Source: a virus
IMG/VR virus record: IMGVR_UViG_3300025009_000239
Span: 1-39,692 of that record
Direction: 5' to 3' (one strand)
Length of the DNA: 39,692 nt
A program made the translations under genes and the position numbers. Positions 14,050 to 21,942 of the stretch are shown one piece after another (position 1 is the stretch's first letter; the number at the start of each line of letters is the position of its first letter). The notes under the pieces were generated by a model. It saw nothing but the letters and a program-made list of their open reading frames with translations, searched no databases and was not told where the DNA came from.

Positions 14050-15864
14050 ATGCCGCCCGCCATGCCCTTTGACCAGCTCCAGGAGCTGGTGGCCTTGCGC
14101 GATGCGCTGCTGGCCGCCCCGCCCAAGGGCGGCGAGCGCACGCGGCTGATCAAGGCCTTTGCACAAGAAAAACACCAGTCCACCAGCACGGTGTACCGCT
14201 GGCTCAAGGACCACGCTGGCTTTGAAACCGGCCGCAAGCGCCGCGCTGACTCGGGCACCTCGCGCCTGCCGGTGCAGTCGCTGGAGTTCATTGCGGGCTC
14301 TATCCAGCAAAGCGTGCGCCGCAACGGCATCAGCACCAAGCCCATTTGTGTGGCCATGAACATTGCGCATCAAAACGGCCTGGTCATCAATGTGTCTGAG
14401 AGCCGCATCGCTTCGCTGCTGCGCTCGAACCGGATGGACGTGAAGACCCAGGCCACGGCGCGCAACCACCAGCGCCTGCGCAGCGAGCACCCGAACCACG
14501 TGCACCAGATCGACCCGTCGCTGTGCCTGGTGTACTACCTGGGCGGGCGCCAGCAGATCATGACCGAGGAGCAGTTCAACAAGAACAAGCCCACCTCGCT
14601 GGAGAAGGTGAAGCTCAAGGTGTGGCGTTACGTGCGCTACGACCACGCCTCGCGAAGCATTGATGCGCGCTACTTCGAGGCCGCCGGTGAAAACCAGCGC
14701 AGCCTGTTTGACTTCCTGCTGTACACCTGGGGCCGATCGCAGCTGCGCCTGAGCTATGGCGTGCCACGCATGTTGCTGTGGGACAAGGGCAGCGAGTTCA
14801 CCAGCCCCGGTGTTCGCCGCTTGCTGGACGCCCTGGGCGTGGCCTATGAAGCGCACGCCACGCACCACGCCTGGGTCAAGGGCGGTGTGGAAAACGCCAA
14901 CTGGATTGTTGAGCGCCACTTCGAGAGCCGCTTGCGCGATGAGCCGGTGGAAACGGTTGAGCAGCTTAACGCCAGCTCAGAGGCCTGGTCACGCGACTTC
15001 AACGCCAACAACATCACCCACGTGGACTCGCGCACCCAGTGCGATGACGGCGTGATGCGGGTGCGTGATGACCTGTGGAACCTGATCGCCCACTACCCCG
15101 GCGCGCTGGTGGAAATGCCAGACCGGGAGACCTGCGCCTACTTCATGCGCGGCAAGGAAGAGACGCGGGTGATCAAGGATTCGCGCATCACCTTCGTGCA
15201 CCCGCAGACGAAGAAGAGCGAGCTGTACGTCTTGGAGCCGTGGGCCGGATCGTTTGTCAACAACCAGAAGGTGGTGGTCAGCCCGCTGCTGCTGGGCGAC
15301 GGCATGGTGCGCGTGACGCTGGAGCACTACGGTAAGGATGCGGAGCATGTGGACGTTGCGCCCCAGCGCGAGTTCGACGCCTTTGGCCGCCCGATGTCGG
15401 CCACGCTGATCGGCACCGAGCGGCGCACAGCGCCCCACAGTGCCGCTCAAGAGGCGGGCAAGCGCATCGCTGCGGCCACCTACGGCCCAGGCACCTCGCT
15501 GGACGAAGCTGAGAAGCTCAAGACCAAGAACGCGCGCCCATTCATGCACATGAACGATGGCAAGGGCGTGGTGGCTCACACGCACCTGGGCAAAGGCGAT
15601 CTGCCTGCCCGCCTGCTGCCCGAGGCGTTGCCGATCAAGACGGCCGAGCTGCTGGCGCTGCGCACGCAGCATGCCGACGCGATGCTGCCGCACTTCAAGG
15701 CCGCCCAGGAGCTTGTCAAGCGGGGTGTGGCCATGTCGCCCGAGCTGGTGGCCACGCTCAAGCACTTGCATCCCGAAGCGGTGCCAGAGAGTGCGCTGGA
15801 TGACCTGGTGGCACGCCTCACGGTGCGCTCCGGCCTGCGCGTTGTTGCCGGTGGTGGCTCATGA
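14050..15864 (+). CDS. DDE transposase, MuA-type
   Basis: A 604-residue transposase that would integrate the phage and replicate it by transposition. An N-terminal helical, DNA-binding part (1-145) includes a helix-turn-helix near STSTVYRWLKDHAGF. The integrase-fold core carries the triad D155 (HQIDPS), D245 (LLWDKGSEF) and E281 (KGGVENANWIVE), the last two separated by 35 residues as in retroviral-type integrases. A beta-barrel and C-terminal region follow, where the ATPase should make contact. Start ATG 14050 has GGGGAG 8-9 nt upstream; the frame is open further back but overlaps two genes. The stop overlaps a possible ATG of the ATPase gene. Confidence 0.92.
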   Translation: MPPAMPFDQLQELVALRDALLAAPPKGGERTRLIKAFAQEKHQSTSTVYRWLKDHAGFETGRKRRADSGTSRLPVQSLEFIAGSIQQSVRRNGISTKPICVAMNIAHQNGLVINVSESRIASLLRSNRMDVKTQATARNHQRLRSEHPNHVHQIDPSLCLVYYLGGRQQIMTEEQFNKNKPTSLEKVKLKVWRYVRYDHASRSIDARYFEAAGENQRSLFDFLLYTWGRSQLRLSYGVPRMLLWDKGSEFTSPGVRRLLDALGVAYEAHATHHAWVKGGVENANWIVERHFESRLRDEPVETVEQLNASSEAWSRDFNANNITHVDSRTQCDDGVMRVRDDLWNLIAHYPGALVEMPDRETCAYFMRGKEETRVIKDSRITFVHPQTKKSELYVLEPWAGSFVNNQKVVVSPLLLGDGMVRVTLEHYGKDAEHVDVAPQREFDAFGRPMSATLIGTERRTAPHSAAQEAGKRIAAATYGPGTSLDEAEKLKTKNARPFMHMNDGKGVVAHTHLGKGDLPARLLPEALPIKTAELLALRTQHADAMLPHFKAAQELVKRGVAMSPELVATLKHLHPEAVPESALDDLVARLTVRSGLRVVAGGGS

Positions 15865-15962
15865 AGGCCGCTCCCAAAGAAGTTGGCCCCGGTGTGCGTC
15901 AACACACCGAGGCCGTTCCCGCCCATCGGGCAAATGCAGAAACCCCTGAACAGGAGGTACCC

Positions 15963-16862
15963 ATGTTATTGCAAAACGCCGCGCTCACCCTTGAAGCGCG
16001 CCAACACTTCGGCTTGCCGCGAAACCCGTTTGTGGACGACGTTCAGTCGTCTGCGGATGTGTATCAGACCCCGAGCGTGCGCTACGTGCGCGCCAGCCTG
16101 CTCGACTGCGCCCAGCACCACGGCTTCATTGCCATCGTGGGTGAGTCGGGTGCTGGCAAGAGCACCCTGGCCGAAGACCTCGAGGAGCGCATCCGAACCG
16201 AAGGGCGCGAGGTGGTGGTGATCCGCCCCTATGTGCTGGCCATGGAAGAAAGCGAAGCCCGCGGAAAGCCGCTCAAGAGCGGGCAGATTGCAGAGGCCGT
16301 GATCCGCACGCTGGACCCGCAGGCCAGCGTGAAGAGCAGCCCGGACGCGCGCTTTGCCCAGGTGCACCAGCTGCTCAAGGCCAGCGCCCGCGCCGGGCGC
16401 CACAACCTGATCTTGATTGAAGAGGCGCACACCATGCCCGCGGCCACGCTCAAGCACCTGAAGCGCTGGCTGGAGATCAAGGACGGTCTGCGCCGCCTGG
16501 TGGGCGTGGCGCTGGTGGGTCAGCCGGAGCTGCGCACGCGGCTGGAGAACGGCGGCGCCGAGCTGCGCGAGGTGGCCCAGCGCTGCGAGCTGGTGGAGTT
16601 GGGGCCGCTGGACGCCGACCTGGAGGGTTACCTGCGCCACAAGTTCGCCCGCTTCGATCTGAAGTTTGAACAGGTGTTTGAGCCCGATGCGGCCGACGCC
16701 ATTCGTGCACGCCTGATCCACCTTCCGCGCGGCGCGCGACCACAAGACGCCCGCAGCATCTGCTACCCGCTTGTGGTCAACAACCTGGTGTGCCGCGCGC
16801 TCAACGCCGCCGCGGCCGTGGGCTACCCGAAGGTGGATGCTCAAGTGATTGCGGGGTGCTGA
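15963..16862 (+). CDS. MuB-like AAA ATPase, transposition target selector
   Basis: A 299-residue ATPase of the TniB/ExeA/MuB kind, which would choose target DNA and activate the transposase. Walker A is GESGAGKST at residues 60-68 and Walker B LILIEEAH at 149-156. Sensor-like GVALVGQPELRTRL follows near 180. The N-terminus (LTLEARQHFGLPRNPF) is typical of the family. ATG 15963 has a near-perfect AGGAGG 5 nt upstream. An in-frame ATG at 15861, overlapping the transposase stop, would add 34 low-complexity residues; both starts could be used, but the inner one is better supported. Confidence 0.88.
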   Translation: MLLQNAALTLEARQHFGLPRNPFVDDVQSSADVYQTPSVRYVRASLLDCAQHHGFIAIVGESGAGKSTLAEDLEERIRTEGREVVVIRPYVLAMEESEARGKPLKSGQIAEAVIRTLDPQASVKSSPDARFAQVHQLLKASARAGRHNLILIEEAHTMPAATLKHLKRWLEIKDGLRRLVGVALVGQPELRTRLENGGAELREVAQRCELVELGPLDADLEGYLRHKFARFDLKFEQVFEPDAADAIRARLIHLPRGARPQDARSICYPLVVNNLVCRALNAAAAVGYPKVDAQVIAGC

Positions 16863-16864
16863 TC

Positions 16865-17026
16865 ATGATCGGACTTTTCCGCCTCACGATGACCCTGCAG
16901 GACGGCACCAAGCACCGAGGCTTCGGCTTCTTCTTGGGCCGAGACGAAGCGCTCGAACAGACCTGGTCGGACTACCCCGAAGCCGCCGCCGTCAACGCGG
17001 TGCGCTTGACAGGAGGTGCCGCATGA
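16865..17026 (+). CDS. Small hypothetical early protein
   Basis: A 53-residue protein starting 2 nt after the ATPase stop and overlapping the next start by 4 nt. It has a beta-rich front (GLFRLTMTLQDGTKHRGFGFFLG) and a helical end (DYPEAAAVNAVRLTGG), as in a small one-domain protein. No family was recognised. The ribosome site is poor (GGGGTG), so translation probably depends on coupling to the ATPase gene. Confidence 0.6.
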   Translation: MIGLFRLTMTLQDGTKHRGFGFFLGRDEALEQTWSDYPEAAAVNAVRLTGGAA

Positions 17027-17358
17027 ACTGCTGCGACGACAACGGCAAATGCACCAGCGGCCCGGACTGCGCCGCGCGCACCGAGCGCAGCTGCGACGAG
17101 CTGGGCATCTGCCAGGAGCGCTACCCGCGCTGCGGCGGCTGCCTGGCGCGCCACGACACGGCCGATATGGACGGCGCGGCCTTTGCCCACGGCCCCACTC
17201 TCGCCCCGGGCGTGGTGGAGGGCTACCGCGTGCCCCTGTTCGGCAACCGGGCGCAGCGCCGCGAGCTGGTGCGCTTTGCCAAGGCCGCGGCCTGGTGGCT
17301 CACCTGGTGCTTCCTGGCCGGCCTGGCGGCGGTGTTGATCTCGGGAGCGTACCCATGA
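17023..17358 (+). CDS. Cysteine-rich membrane protein
   Basis: A 111-residue protein with ten cysteines in its first 48 residues (MNCCDDNGKCTSGPDC, SCDELGIC, RCGGCLARHD). The pattern could hold one or two zinc ions or disulfides. It ends with a membrane segment at about 88-107 (AWWLTWCFLAGLAAVLIS). This suggests a soluble Cys domain tethered to the inner membrane by its C-terminus. The start has an excellent AGGAGG seven bases upstream. The role in the early operon is unknown; blocking other phages at the membrane is one possibility. Confidence 0.65.
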   Translation: MNCCDDNGKCTSGPDCAARTERSCDELGICQERYPRCGGCLARHDTADMDGAAFAHGPTLAPGVVEGYRVPLFGNRAQRRELVRFAKAAAWWLTWCFLAGLAAVLISGAYP

Positions 17359-17651
17359 GGATCCGCGCCAAAGATCCTTTGTCGGTCGGTGCGCTGACCG
17401 TCTGGCGGCGGCTGCGCGATGAGGGCGGCTACTGGACGGCGGGCGAGGTGGCCGAGCTGCTGCTGCCCGGCGCGCCGCGGCAGAAGGGCGCGATCACCTG
17501 CGCGCGCTGGCTGATGGCGTTGAGCCTGCGCAAGCACGTGGCGCACAGCACCACGCAGCGGCGCGTTCCTGCTTACGGCGTGACGGCGCGCTGCGTTGTC
17601 CCGGAGGGCGAGAGCCTGACGGCGGACGCCACCGAGGGAGCTGCTGCATGA
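17355..17651 (+). CDS. Small winged-helix-like early protein
   Basis: A 98-residue protein overlapping both neighbours by 4 nt. LTVWRRLRDEGGYWTAGEVAELLLPGAPRQKGAITCARWLMAL looks like a helix-turn-helix or winged helix, with a basic wing (AHSTTQRRVPAYGV). It may regulate early genes or assist replication. No family name can be given. GGAG lies 9 nt upstream of the ATG. Confidence 0.6.
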   Translation: MRIRAKDPLSVGALTVWRRLRDEGGYWTAGEVAELLLPGAPRQKGAITCARWLMALSLRKHVAHSTTQRRVPAYGVTARCVVPEGESLTADATEGAAA

Positions 17652-18265
17652 GCGCAAAAGGAAAACCATCCGAAGTGATCGCCTGCCCGGCCTGCGGCAC
17701 CGAGCTGAGCCTGGAGCACCTGGTGGGCCACCTGGACGACGAGCAGGCGTTCAACCGCCTGGTGGCGCTCAGCGTGCCCATGGCCCACCTGGTGGTGCTC
17801 TACATCGGGCTGTTCGCACCCGAGAAGCAACGCCTGACGCTGCGCAAGAAGGTGCGGCTGATCGCCCAGCTGCTGCCCGATCTGCGGCGCCTGGCGATCA
17901 CTCACAAGGGCCGCGACTGGCCTGCGCCGCTGGAGACCTGGGCGCGCGCCATCGAGCAGATGCTGCTGGCCCGCGCCGCCGGGCGGCTGGACTTGCCGAT
18001 GTCGGGCCACGGCTACCTGTACGCGATCCTGGCCGGCATGGCCGACAAGGCCGAAGCCGTGGCCGAGCGCGAGACGGAAGCCGAGCGCCGCACCGGTCCG
18101 CGCGCCGCCACGGTGCAGGTGAACGGCCAGGCGTTGCCGATCGGCGCGGTGCTGGACAAAGACCCGGCGCTCGTCCACATCGAAGCCCAGAGCAGACAGG
18201 CCACCCCCGTGCCGGCCCAAGCCCGCGAAATGCTCGCGAAACTGAAACAAGGGAAATTGCCATGA
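17648..18265 (+). CDS. Hypothetical early protein with N-terminal CxxC
   Basis: A 205-residue protein. CPACG at residues 13-17 suggests half of a zinc site, followed by a helical body (FNRLVALSVPMAHLVVLYIGLF; LTLRKKVRLIAQLLPDLRRLAI). GHGYLYAILAGMADKAEAVAERETEAERR forms a long helix near 120-150. The tail is Ala/Gln-rich. It could be a replication accessory protein, judging from helical layout and early position, but this is a guess. Both ends overlap neighbours by 4 nt. Confidence 0.6.
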   Translation: MSAKGKPSEVIACPACGTELSLEHLVGHLDDEQAFNRLVALSVPMAHLVVLYIGLFAPEKQRLTLRKKVRLIAQLLPDLRRLAITHKGRDWPAPLETWARAIEQMLLARAAGRLDLPMSGHGYLYAILAGMADKAEAVAERETEAERRTGPRAATVQVNGQALPIGAVLDKDPALVHIEAQSRQATPVPAQAREMLAKLKQGKLP

Positions 18266-18549
18266 ACGCCGCCAACACTCTCACTCAGGGCCTGGCCCTG
18301 ACCGATGCGCAGATGGCACAGCAGGTGGACCTCTCGCGTCGTTTGCTGCACATGGCCGCCCTGGGGACACCACGCATCGAGAGCCGCGAACCATGCGCTC
18401 CGCAGCTGCTGGTGCTGGCCGCGTTGATCACCGCCTACCAGGCGCTGGCCACGGCAACGCCCGGCATTTCCCGCATCGCCTCTTCCATGGCATTCGACAT
18501 CAGCCATGAGCTGACCGTTGTGGCCGAGCGCCACGCCAAAGCCCACTGA
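18262..18549 (+). CDS. Hypothetical early protein
   Basis: A 95-residue helical protein overlapping the previous gene by 4 nt. It contains AQMAQQVDLSRRLLHMAALG and a hydrophobic helix (APQLLVLAALITAYQALATA, about 46-65) that is long enough to span a membrane but may be buried in a helical bundle. No family was recognised. Confidence 0.55.
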   Translation: MNAANTLTQGLALTDAQMAQQVDLSRRLLHMAALGTPRIESREPCAPQLLVLAALITAYQALATATPGISRIASSMAFDISHELTVVAERHAKAH

Positions 18550-18563
18550 CCACAGGACCCACC

Positions 18564-19085
18564 ATGACAAAACTCACCGACATCGAACCCAGCGCCAAGG
18601 CCTTCGCCGAGGCCCGCAGCAAAGTGGCCGAGATCGTCACCCAGCTCAACGACGGCATCGACGCCCTCAAGCGCGACCACATGCCCGCCCTCAAGCGCGC
18701 CATCTGCCGCGCGGCCGAGCGGCACGACCAGCTCAAGCAGATCATCGAAGCCAACCCCGACCTGTTCAAGAAGCCGCGCACCGTGATCTACCACGGCGTG
18801 AAGATCGGCTTCCAGAAGGGCAAGGGGGGCATCACGTTTGACGACGCCGACCAGGTGGTGCGCCTGATCAAGCGGCACTTCCCTGACCAGGCAGACGTGC
18901 TGGTCACCACGGTGGAGAAGCCCGCCAAGGACGCCCTGGCCCAGCTCACCGTGGCCGAGCTGAAAAAGGTGGGCTGCGCCGTGGTGGACGCGGGCGACGC
19001 CATCGTGATCAAGCCCACCGACAGCGAGGTGGACAAGCTGGTGGACACGCTGCTGAAGGGTGCGACTGAGGAGCAGGCAGCATGA
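18564..19085 (+). CDS. Gam-like host-nuclease inhibitor candidate
   Basis: A 173-residue protein. The first 60 residues form a likely coiled coil (EARSKVAEIVTQLNDGIDALKRDH, RAICRAAERHDQLKQIIEA). A beta part follows (PRTVIYHGVKIGFQKGKGG), then VVRLIKRHFPD and helices. A coiled coil followed by a K-x-R-T-V...GVKIGF strand pair is the layout of Mu Gam, which binds DNA ends and shields them from host exonucleases. Mu also has gam early after the B gene. The resemblance is by pattern only; residues 120-173 (TVAELKKVGCAVVDAGDAIVIKP) look different from Mu Gam. ACAGGA precedes the ATG. Confidence 0.5.
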   Translation: MTKLTDIEPSAKAFAEARSKVAEIVTQLNDGIDALKRDHMPALKRAICRAAERHDQLKQIIEANPDLFKKPRTVIYHGVKIGFQKGKGGITFDDADQVVRLIKRHFPDQADVLVTTVEKPAKDALAQLTVAELKKVGCAVVDAGDAIVIKPTDSEVDKLVDTLLKGATEEQAA

Positions 19086-19624
19086 TCAATACCTCCAAGC
19101 CCCGAGAAGACACGCTGCCCGCCCGCGTGGTGGCCTATTTCAAGCGCCTGCCCGACGAGGAACTGTCCAATGCCGACATTGCCATCAAGTGGCATGCCGA
19201 CCCGAAGAACGTGGGCGTTCAGCTGGCCAAGGCGGTGGAGGCCGATCTGCTGTGCAAAAACGGCACGGTCTACTACGCCGGCCCGAACATCGGCCAAATT
19301 GATCTGTCGCCGTCGGCCATCACCAATGGCTCAGCCCCGGCCCAGCGGAAACCGCGCGTGACGCCCGACCTGGACATCGAAGCGATCCAGTTCGATGAGC
19401 ATGTTCCCATCACCACCGTGGCCGTGCGCCTGACAGACCGCTGGTCCGCCAAACTGCGCACGATGCGCAAGGGCCAGAGCTTCTTGGTGGACGAGGCACA
19501 TCGCCACGGCGTGAACTCCGCGGCCACGGCACTGCGCAAGGGCGGGATGCAGATCACGATCCGCCGTGAAGGCGAGGCCCGGTTCCGCGTGTTCTGCCTG
19601 AAGGGGTTGGAGGTGGTGTCATGA
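19082..19624 (+). CDS. Hypothetical DNA-binding-like early protein
   Basis: A 180-residue protein. The N-terminal 70 residues read as a winged helix (LPARVVAYFKRLPDEELSNADIAIKWHADPKNVGVQLAKAVEADLLCKNGTVYYAG). The C-terminal part pairs a conserved-looking segment (SAKLRTMRKGQSFLVDEAHRHGVNSAATALRKGGMQITIRREG) that could be a second DNA-contacting domain. It overlaps its neighbours by 4 nt at both ends. No named family was recognised. Confidence 0.6.
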   Translation: MINTSKPREDTLPARVVAYFKRLPDEELSNADIAIKWHADPKNVGVQLAKAVEADLLCKNGTVYYAGPNIGQIDLSPSAITNGSAPAQRKPRVTPDLDIEAIQFDEHVPITTVAVRLTDRWSAKLRTMRKGQSFLVDEAHRHGVNSAATALRKGGMQITIRREGEARFRVFCLKGLEVVS

Positions 19625-19947
19625 GCGCACTAACCATGAAACAACTGGCGATGCAGTGCGCCATGCTCACTGCCGCCGAAAAGGAAATCGCTCGCAGCGG
19701 TGCAGCCACGGTGACATTCGAGGACCACGGCCAGGACTTCTTGACCTGGCACATCAAGGACCGCCACGTGGTGGGCTGTGAGCCTTTTCAGGCTGACCTC
19801 TGGGTGGGTCTGGAGATCACCACGCTGCCGATGGTCGGCCTTCGAATGGGCGTGCGCCTGAGCAATGGCGTTGAGTCGTTCATCAAGTACCCGATCAAGA
19901 AGGTTGAGCCGTTTGGTGGTGATGTGGTGATGGGGAGCCCGGCATGA
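19621..19947 (+). CDS. Hypothetical early protein
   Basis: A 108-residue protein with a helical start (TMKQLAMQCAMLTAAEKEIARSG) and a long beta-rich region (ATVTFEDHGQDFLTWHIKDRHVVGCEPF, then GLRMGVRLSNGVESFIKYP). It looks like a small mixed fold. It overlaps both neighbours by 4 nt. I have no functional assignment. Confidence 0.55.
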   Translation: MSALTMKQLAMQCAMLTAAEKEIARSGAATVTFEDHGQDFLTWHIKDRHVVGCEPFQADLWVGLEITTLPMVGLRMGVRLSNGVESFIKYPIKKVEPFGGDVVMGSPA

Positions 19948-20186
19948 CCCGTCCAGTCCAACTCCAGATCAACCAGTCCGGCGCTTGGCGCGGTGGCCTG
20001 GACTTCGATGCCACCGACCTGCCCGACGAGTTCTTCGACCACCTCGACCAGGCGCTGCGCCTGGCCTACGGAGACAAGACGACAGCTCGCGTGGTGATGG
20101 CGCGTGAAGGCGCCAATGGTCGCCCGGTGGGCACGCACAACGTGCTCAAGCGCTGGTCGCGCCCGGAAGGCTGGGTGAACACATGA
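19944..20186 (+). CDS. Hypothetical early protein
   Basis: An 80-residue protein with 4-nt overlaps at both ends. It opens with a beta stretch (VQLQINQSGAWRGGLDFD), then an acidic helix (LPDEFFDHLDQALRLAY) and a basic end. No recognised motif. Its support comes from operon packing and codon pattern. Confidence 0.5.
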   Translation: MTRPVQLQINQSGAWRGGLDFDATDLPDEFFDHLDQALRLAYGDKTTARVVMAREGANGRPVGTHNVLKRWSRPEGWVNT

Positions 20187-20392
20187 GCACCAGCCCGATC
20201 ATCGCGGCCAAAAACGCCCAGGGCTTTGTGCCGGCCACGCTGCGCAAGCGCTGCGCCAGCTGCAACCACGTGCAAAAGACCGGCGCCGACAGCTTGCAAT
20301 GCCGCCAGGGCGGCTACCTGGTCACGCTGTACGCCGTGTGCGACCGCTGGGCCATCAAGCAGCCGCCCGGTTTCAAGCCGGCCACCACCTGA
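20183..20392 (+). CDS. Small zinc-ribbon-like protein
   Basis: A 69-residue basic protein with four cysteines arranged CASC...LQC...VC at about residues 24, 27, 40 and 53. That spacing could bind one zinc ion. The rest is LRKR and K/R-rich, which suits nucleic-acid binding. It overlaps the previous gene by 4 nt. The family is not identified. Confidence 0.55.
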   Translation: MSTSPIIAAKNAQGFVPATLRKRCASCNHVQKTGADSLQCRQGGYLVTLYAVCDRWAIKQPPGFKPATT

Positions 20393-20410
20393 CTCCAGAC
20401 GCCTGAAATC

Positions 20411-20935
20411 ATGAAAACCGACAGCGACATGAACATTGAAGAGCCGGTGACGGGTGCGAATGCCGAAGGAAACGATTTGCACAGGGGTAGAAGCCGCGAA
20501 GGACGTCGGGCTGGTGCGTTGGCGTTGCCTCAGGCCGGTAAACGCTCCTACGGACCAGAATCGGCACCCGCCGAATTGCTGGCATTTCTGGCCGCTCGAT
20601 CGGTGAGCGAGGCCGCGGACGTGCTCGGGCTCAGTCGCAAGCAGGTGCACCGGGTGCGCGCTGGGTATTGGCCCGCTGACCCGCGCAAGATCATCACCGC
20701 TTGGGAAACGCACAAGAGCCGGGGTGCGTGCCTGGCATCGAACTGGTTTCTGCGGCGCGTTCAGGTTGGGGCGCTGGTGCACCATGGCCGCCATAGCTAC
20801 ACCGGTCTGCGCCTGCAGGAGCATGTGGGCAGCCTGGTGGCGCTGGCGCGCACGGCCGATGGTGGCCTGCTGGCGCAGACGCTGGGCGGTCAGCCGCGGC
20901 TGATCGTTCTGCAACCGGTGGGAGGCTGCGCATGA
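20411..20935 (+). CDS. Hypothetical helix-turn-helix protein
   Basis: A 174-residue protein. ELLAFLAARSVSEAADVLGLSRKQVHRVRAGYWP at about 54-87 is a clear helix-turn-helix, and the next 80 residues are helical and basic. The first 45 residues are low-complexity and Arg/Gly-rich, and there is no ribosome site at 20411 or at the second Met. The true start may therefore lie further in, or the front may be altered: another frame from 20460 (MPKETICTGVEAAKDVG) looks more protein-like up to about 20600. It overlaps gemA by 4 nt. Confidence 0.55.
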   Translation: MKTDSDMNIEEPVTGANAEGNDLHRGRSREGRRAGALALPQAGKRSYGPESAPAELLAFLAARSVSEAADVLGLSRKQVHRVRAGYWPADPRKIITAWETHKSRGACLASNWFLRRVQVGALVHHGRHSYTGLRLQEHVGSLVALARTADGGLLAQTLGGQPRLIVLQPVGGCA

Positions 20936-21375
20936 GCAACCACCTCGCCGCCATCCACGTGCTCAAGAGCAAGCTGCAGCTCTCCGACGACGATTACCGC
21001 GCGCTCCTGGTGCAGCTGACCGGCCAGAACAGCAGCAAGCTGCTGGCCGAGCGCGAGCGCGGGGCGGTGCGCGACCACCTGCAGAAGCAGGCCGAGCGCA
21101 TGGGCGTGGCGAAGCCTTCACGCGGCCGGCCCATGTCGGGAAAGCAGTTTGCCGAGAAGAAAGCGGCCACGCCGCCGAAGGAACGCAAGGTGTGGGCGCT
21201 GTGGCACCAGCTGCACCGCGACGGCAAGATCCAGGACAACAGCGCCGCGGCGCTGAATGCCTGGGTGGCGCGCACGGTGCAGGTGAATGCGATGGTGTGG
21301 TGCACCGACGCGCAGCTGGTGACGCTGATCGAGGCGCTGAAACGATGGATTGAAAGGGGGGGGAACCATGTTTGA
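20932..21375 (+). CDS. GemA-like regulator, Mu gp16 family (DUF1018)
   Basis: A 147-residue protein of the GemA/DUF1018 family. The N-terminal signature is clear: HVLKSKLQLSDDDYRALLVQLTGQNSSKLL. The second half has KVWALWHQLHRDGKIQDNSAAALNAWVARTV, also typical. Mu GemA is an early protein that changes expression of host genes for DNA gyrase and topology; its exact action is unclear. In transposable phages it often stands just before the Mor-like gene, as it does here. Its stop overlaps the activator start by 8 nt. Confidence 0.85.
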   Translation: MSNHLAAIHVLKSKLQLSDDDYRALLVQLTGQNSSKLLAERERGAVRDHLQKQAERMGVAKPSRGRPMSGKQFAEKKAATPPKERKVWALWHQLHRDGKIQDNSAAALNAWVARTVQVNAMVWCTDAQLVTLIEALKRWIERGGNHV

Positions 21376-21793
21376 GATGTTCGAGCGGCGTGAGCTGGCC
21401 GAGCTGGCGGCGGCGGATCTGGAGCCGTTGAGCCGGCGCATGCCGCCGAGCTGGCCAGAGACCTGGCGCGAGTTCGCCACCAGCCATTTCGTGACGCTGA
21501 TCTCGGCGCCTGGCGGTGAAGGTGTGGGTGTCGATGCGCTGGCGCAGCTGGCGATGGCGTTGACGCTGGGTCTGGCTCAAGACCAGGGCGGCACGCAGCC
21601 GTACATTCCGGTGGGCGCTATGCTGGCGGCCAGTGCGCGGGCCAAGCGGGCGATCGAGATGCTGAACCGCGGCGCCTCATACCGTGATGCGGCCGACGCC
21701 ACCGGGCTGACCGAGGCACGGATCCGGAAAATCGAAGTAGAGTGGCGGCGCGAGCAGATCGCGCTGCGCCAGGGACGCCTGGCGCTGGACTGA
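21368..21793 (+). CDS. Mor/C-type late transcription activator
   Basis: A 141-residue protein of the Mor family (Mu Mor 129 and C 140 residues). The N-terminal half, which in Mor forms the dimer domain, contains MPPSWPETWREFATSHFV. The C-terminal helix-turn-helix is SARAKRAIEMLNRGASYRDAADATGLTEARIRKIEVEWRRE, close to the Mor/C pattern. It is the last early gene, followed by a terminator, and only one such activator is present. It probably turns on the three late operons through the shared element found at 8962, 21893 and 29332. Start ATG 21368 has a GGGGGG run about 4-9 nt upstream. Confidence 0.82.
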   Translation: MFEMFERRELAELAAADLEPLSRRMPPSWPETWREFATSHFVTLISAPGGEGVGVDALAQLAMALTLGLAQDQGGTQPYIPVGAMLAASARAKRAIEMLNRGASYRDAADATGLTEARIRKIEVEWRREQIALRQGRLALD

Positions 21794-21842
21794 CCAGCCC
21801 GCAGACATCACCCCGCTCCCGCCACGGGAGAGGAGGAAATAC

Positions 21843-21879
21843 AGGCCCTGCCGCCTCGCGCGCGCGGGGCCTTTGTTTT
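21843..21879 (+). terminator. Terminator of the early operon
   Basis: AGGCCC (21843-21848) pairs with GGGCCT (21867-21872), with a GC-rich interior that can extend the stem, followed by TTTGTTTT. It lies 50 bp after the activator stop and ends just before late element B, so early transcripts would stop here and the head operon would depend on its own promoter. Confidence 0.75.
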
Positions 21880-21885
21880 GGGCGA

Positions 21886-21942
21886 GAAGAATTGACGCGC
21901 TCCATTTAGCGCAGGGTGGCAGGCCGCGCGACAGTGCGGTCC
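21886..21942 (+). promoter_or_regulatory. Late promoter candidate B (head operon)
   Basis: Contains ATTGACGCGCTCCATTTAGC; TGACG starts at 21893, again exactly 50 nt before the protease ATG at 21943. The 20-bp core differs from copy A at one position. The leader after the core is not the one shared by A and C, but it also forms a small stem (CCGC...GCGG) right before the ATG. TTGACG resembles a -35 hexamer but no matching -10 lies 16-18 bp on. Confidence 0.65.
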
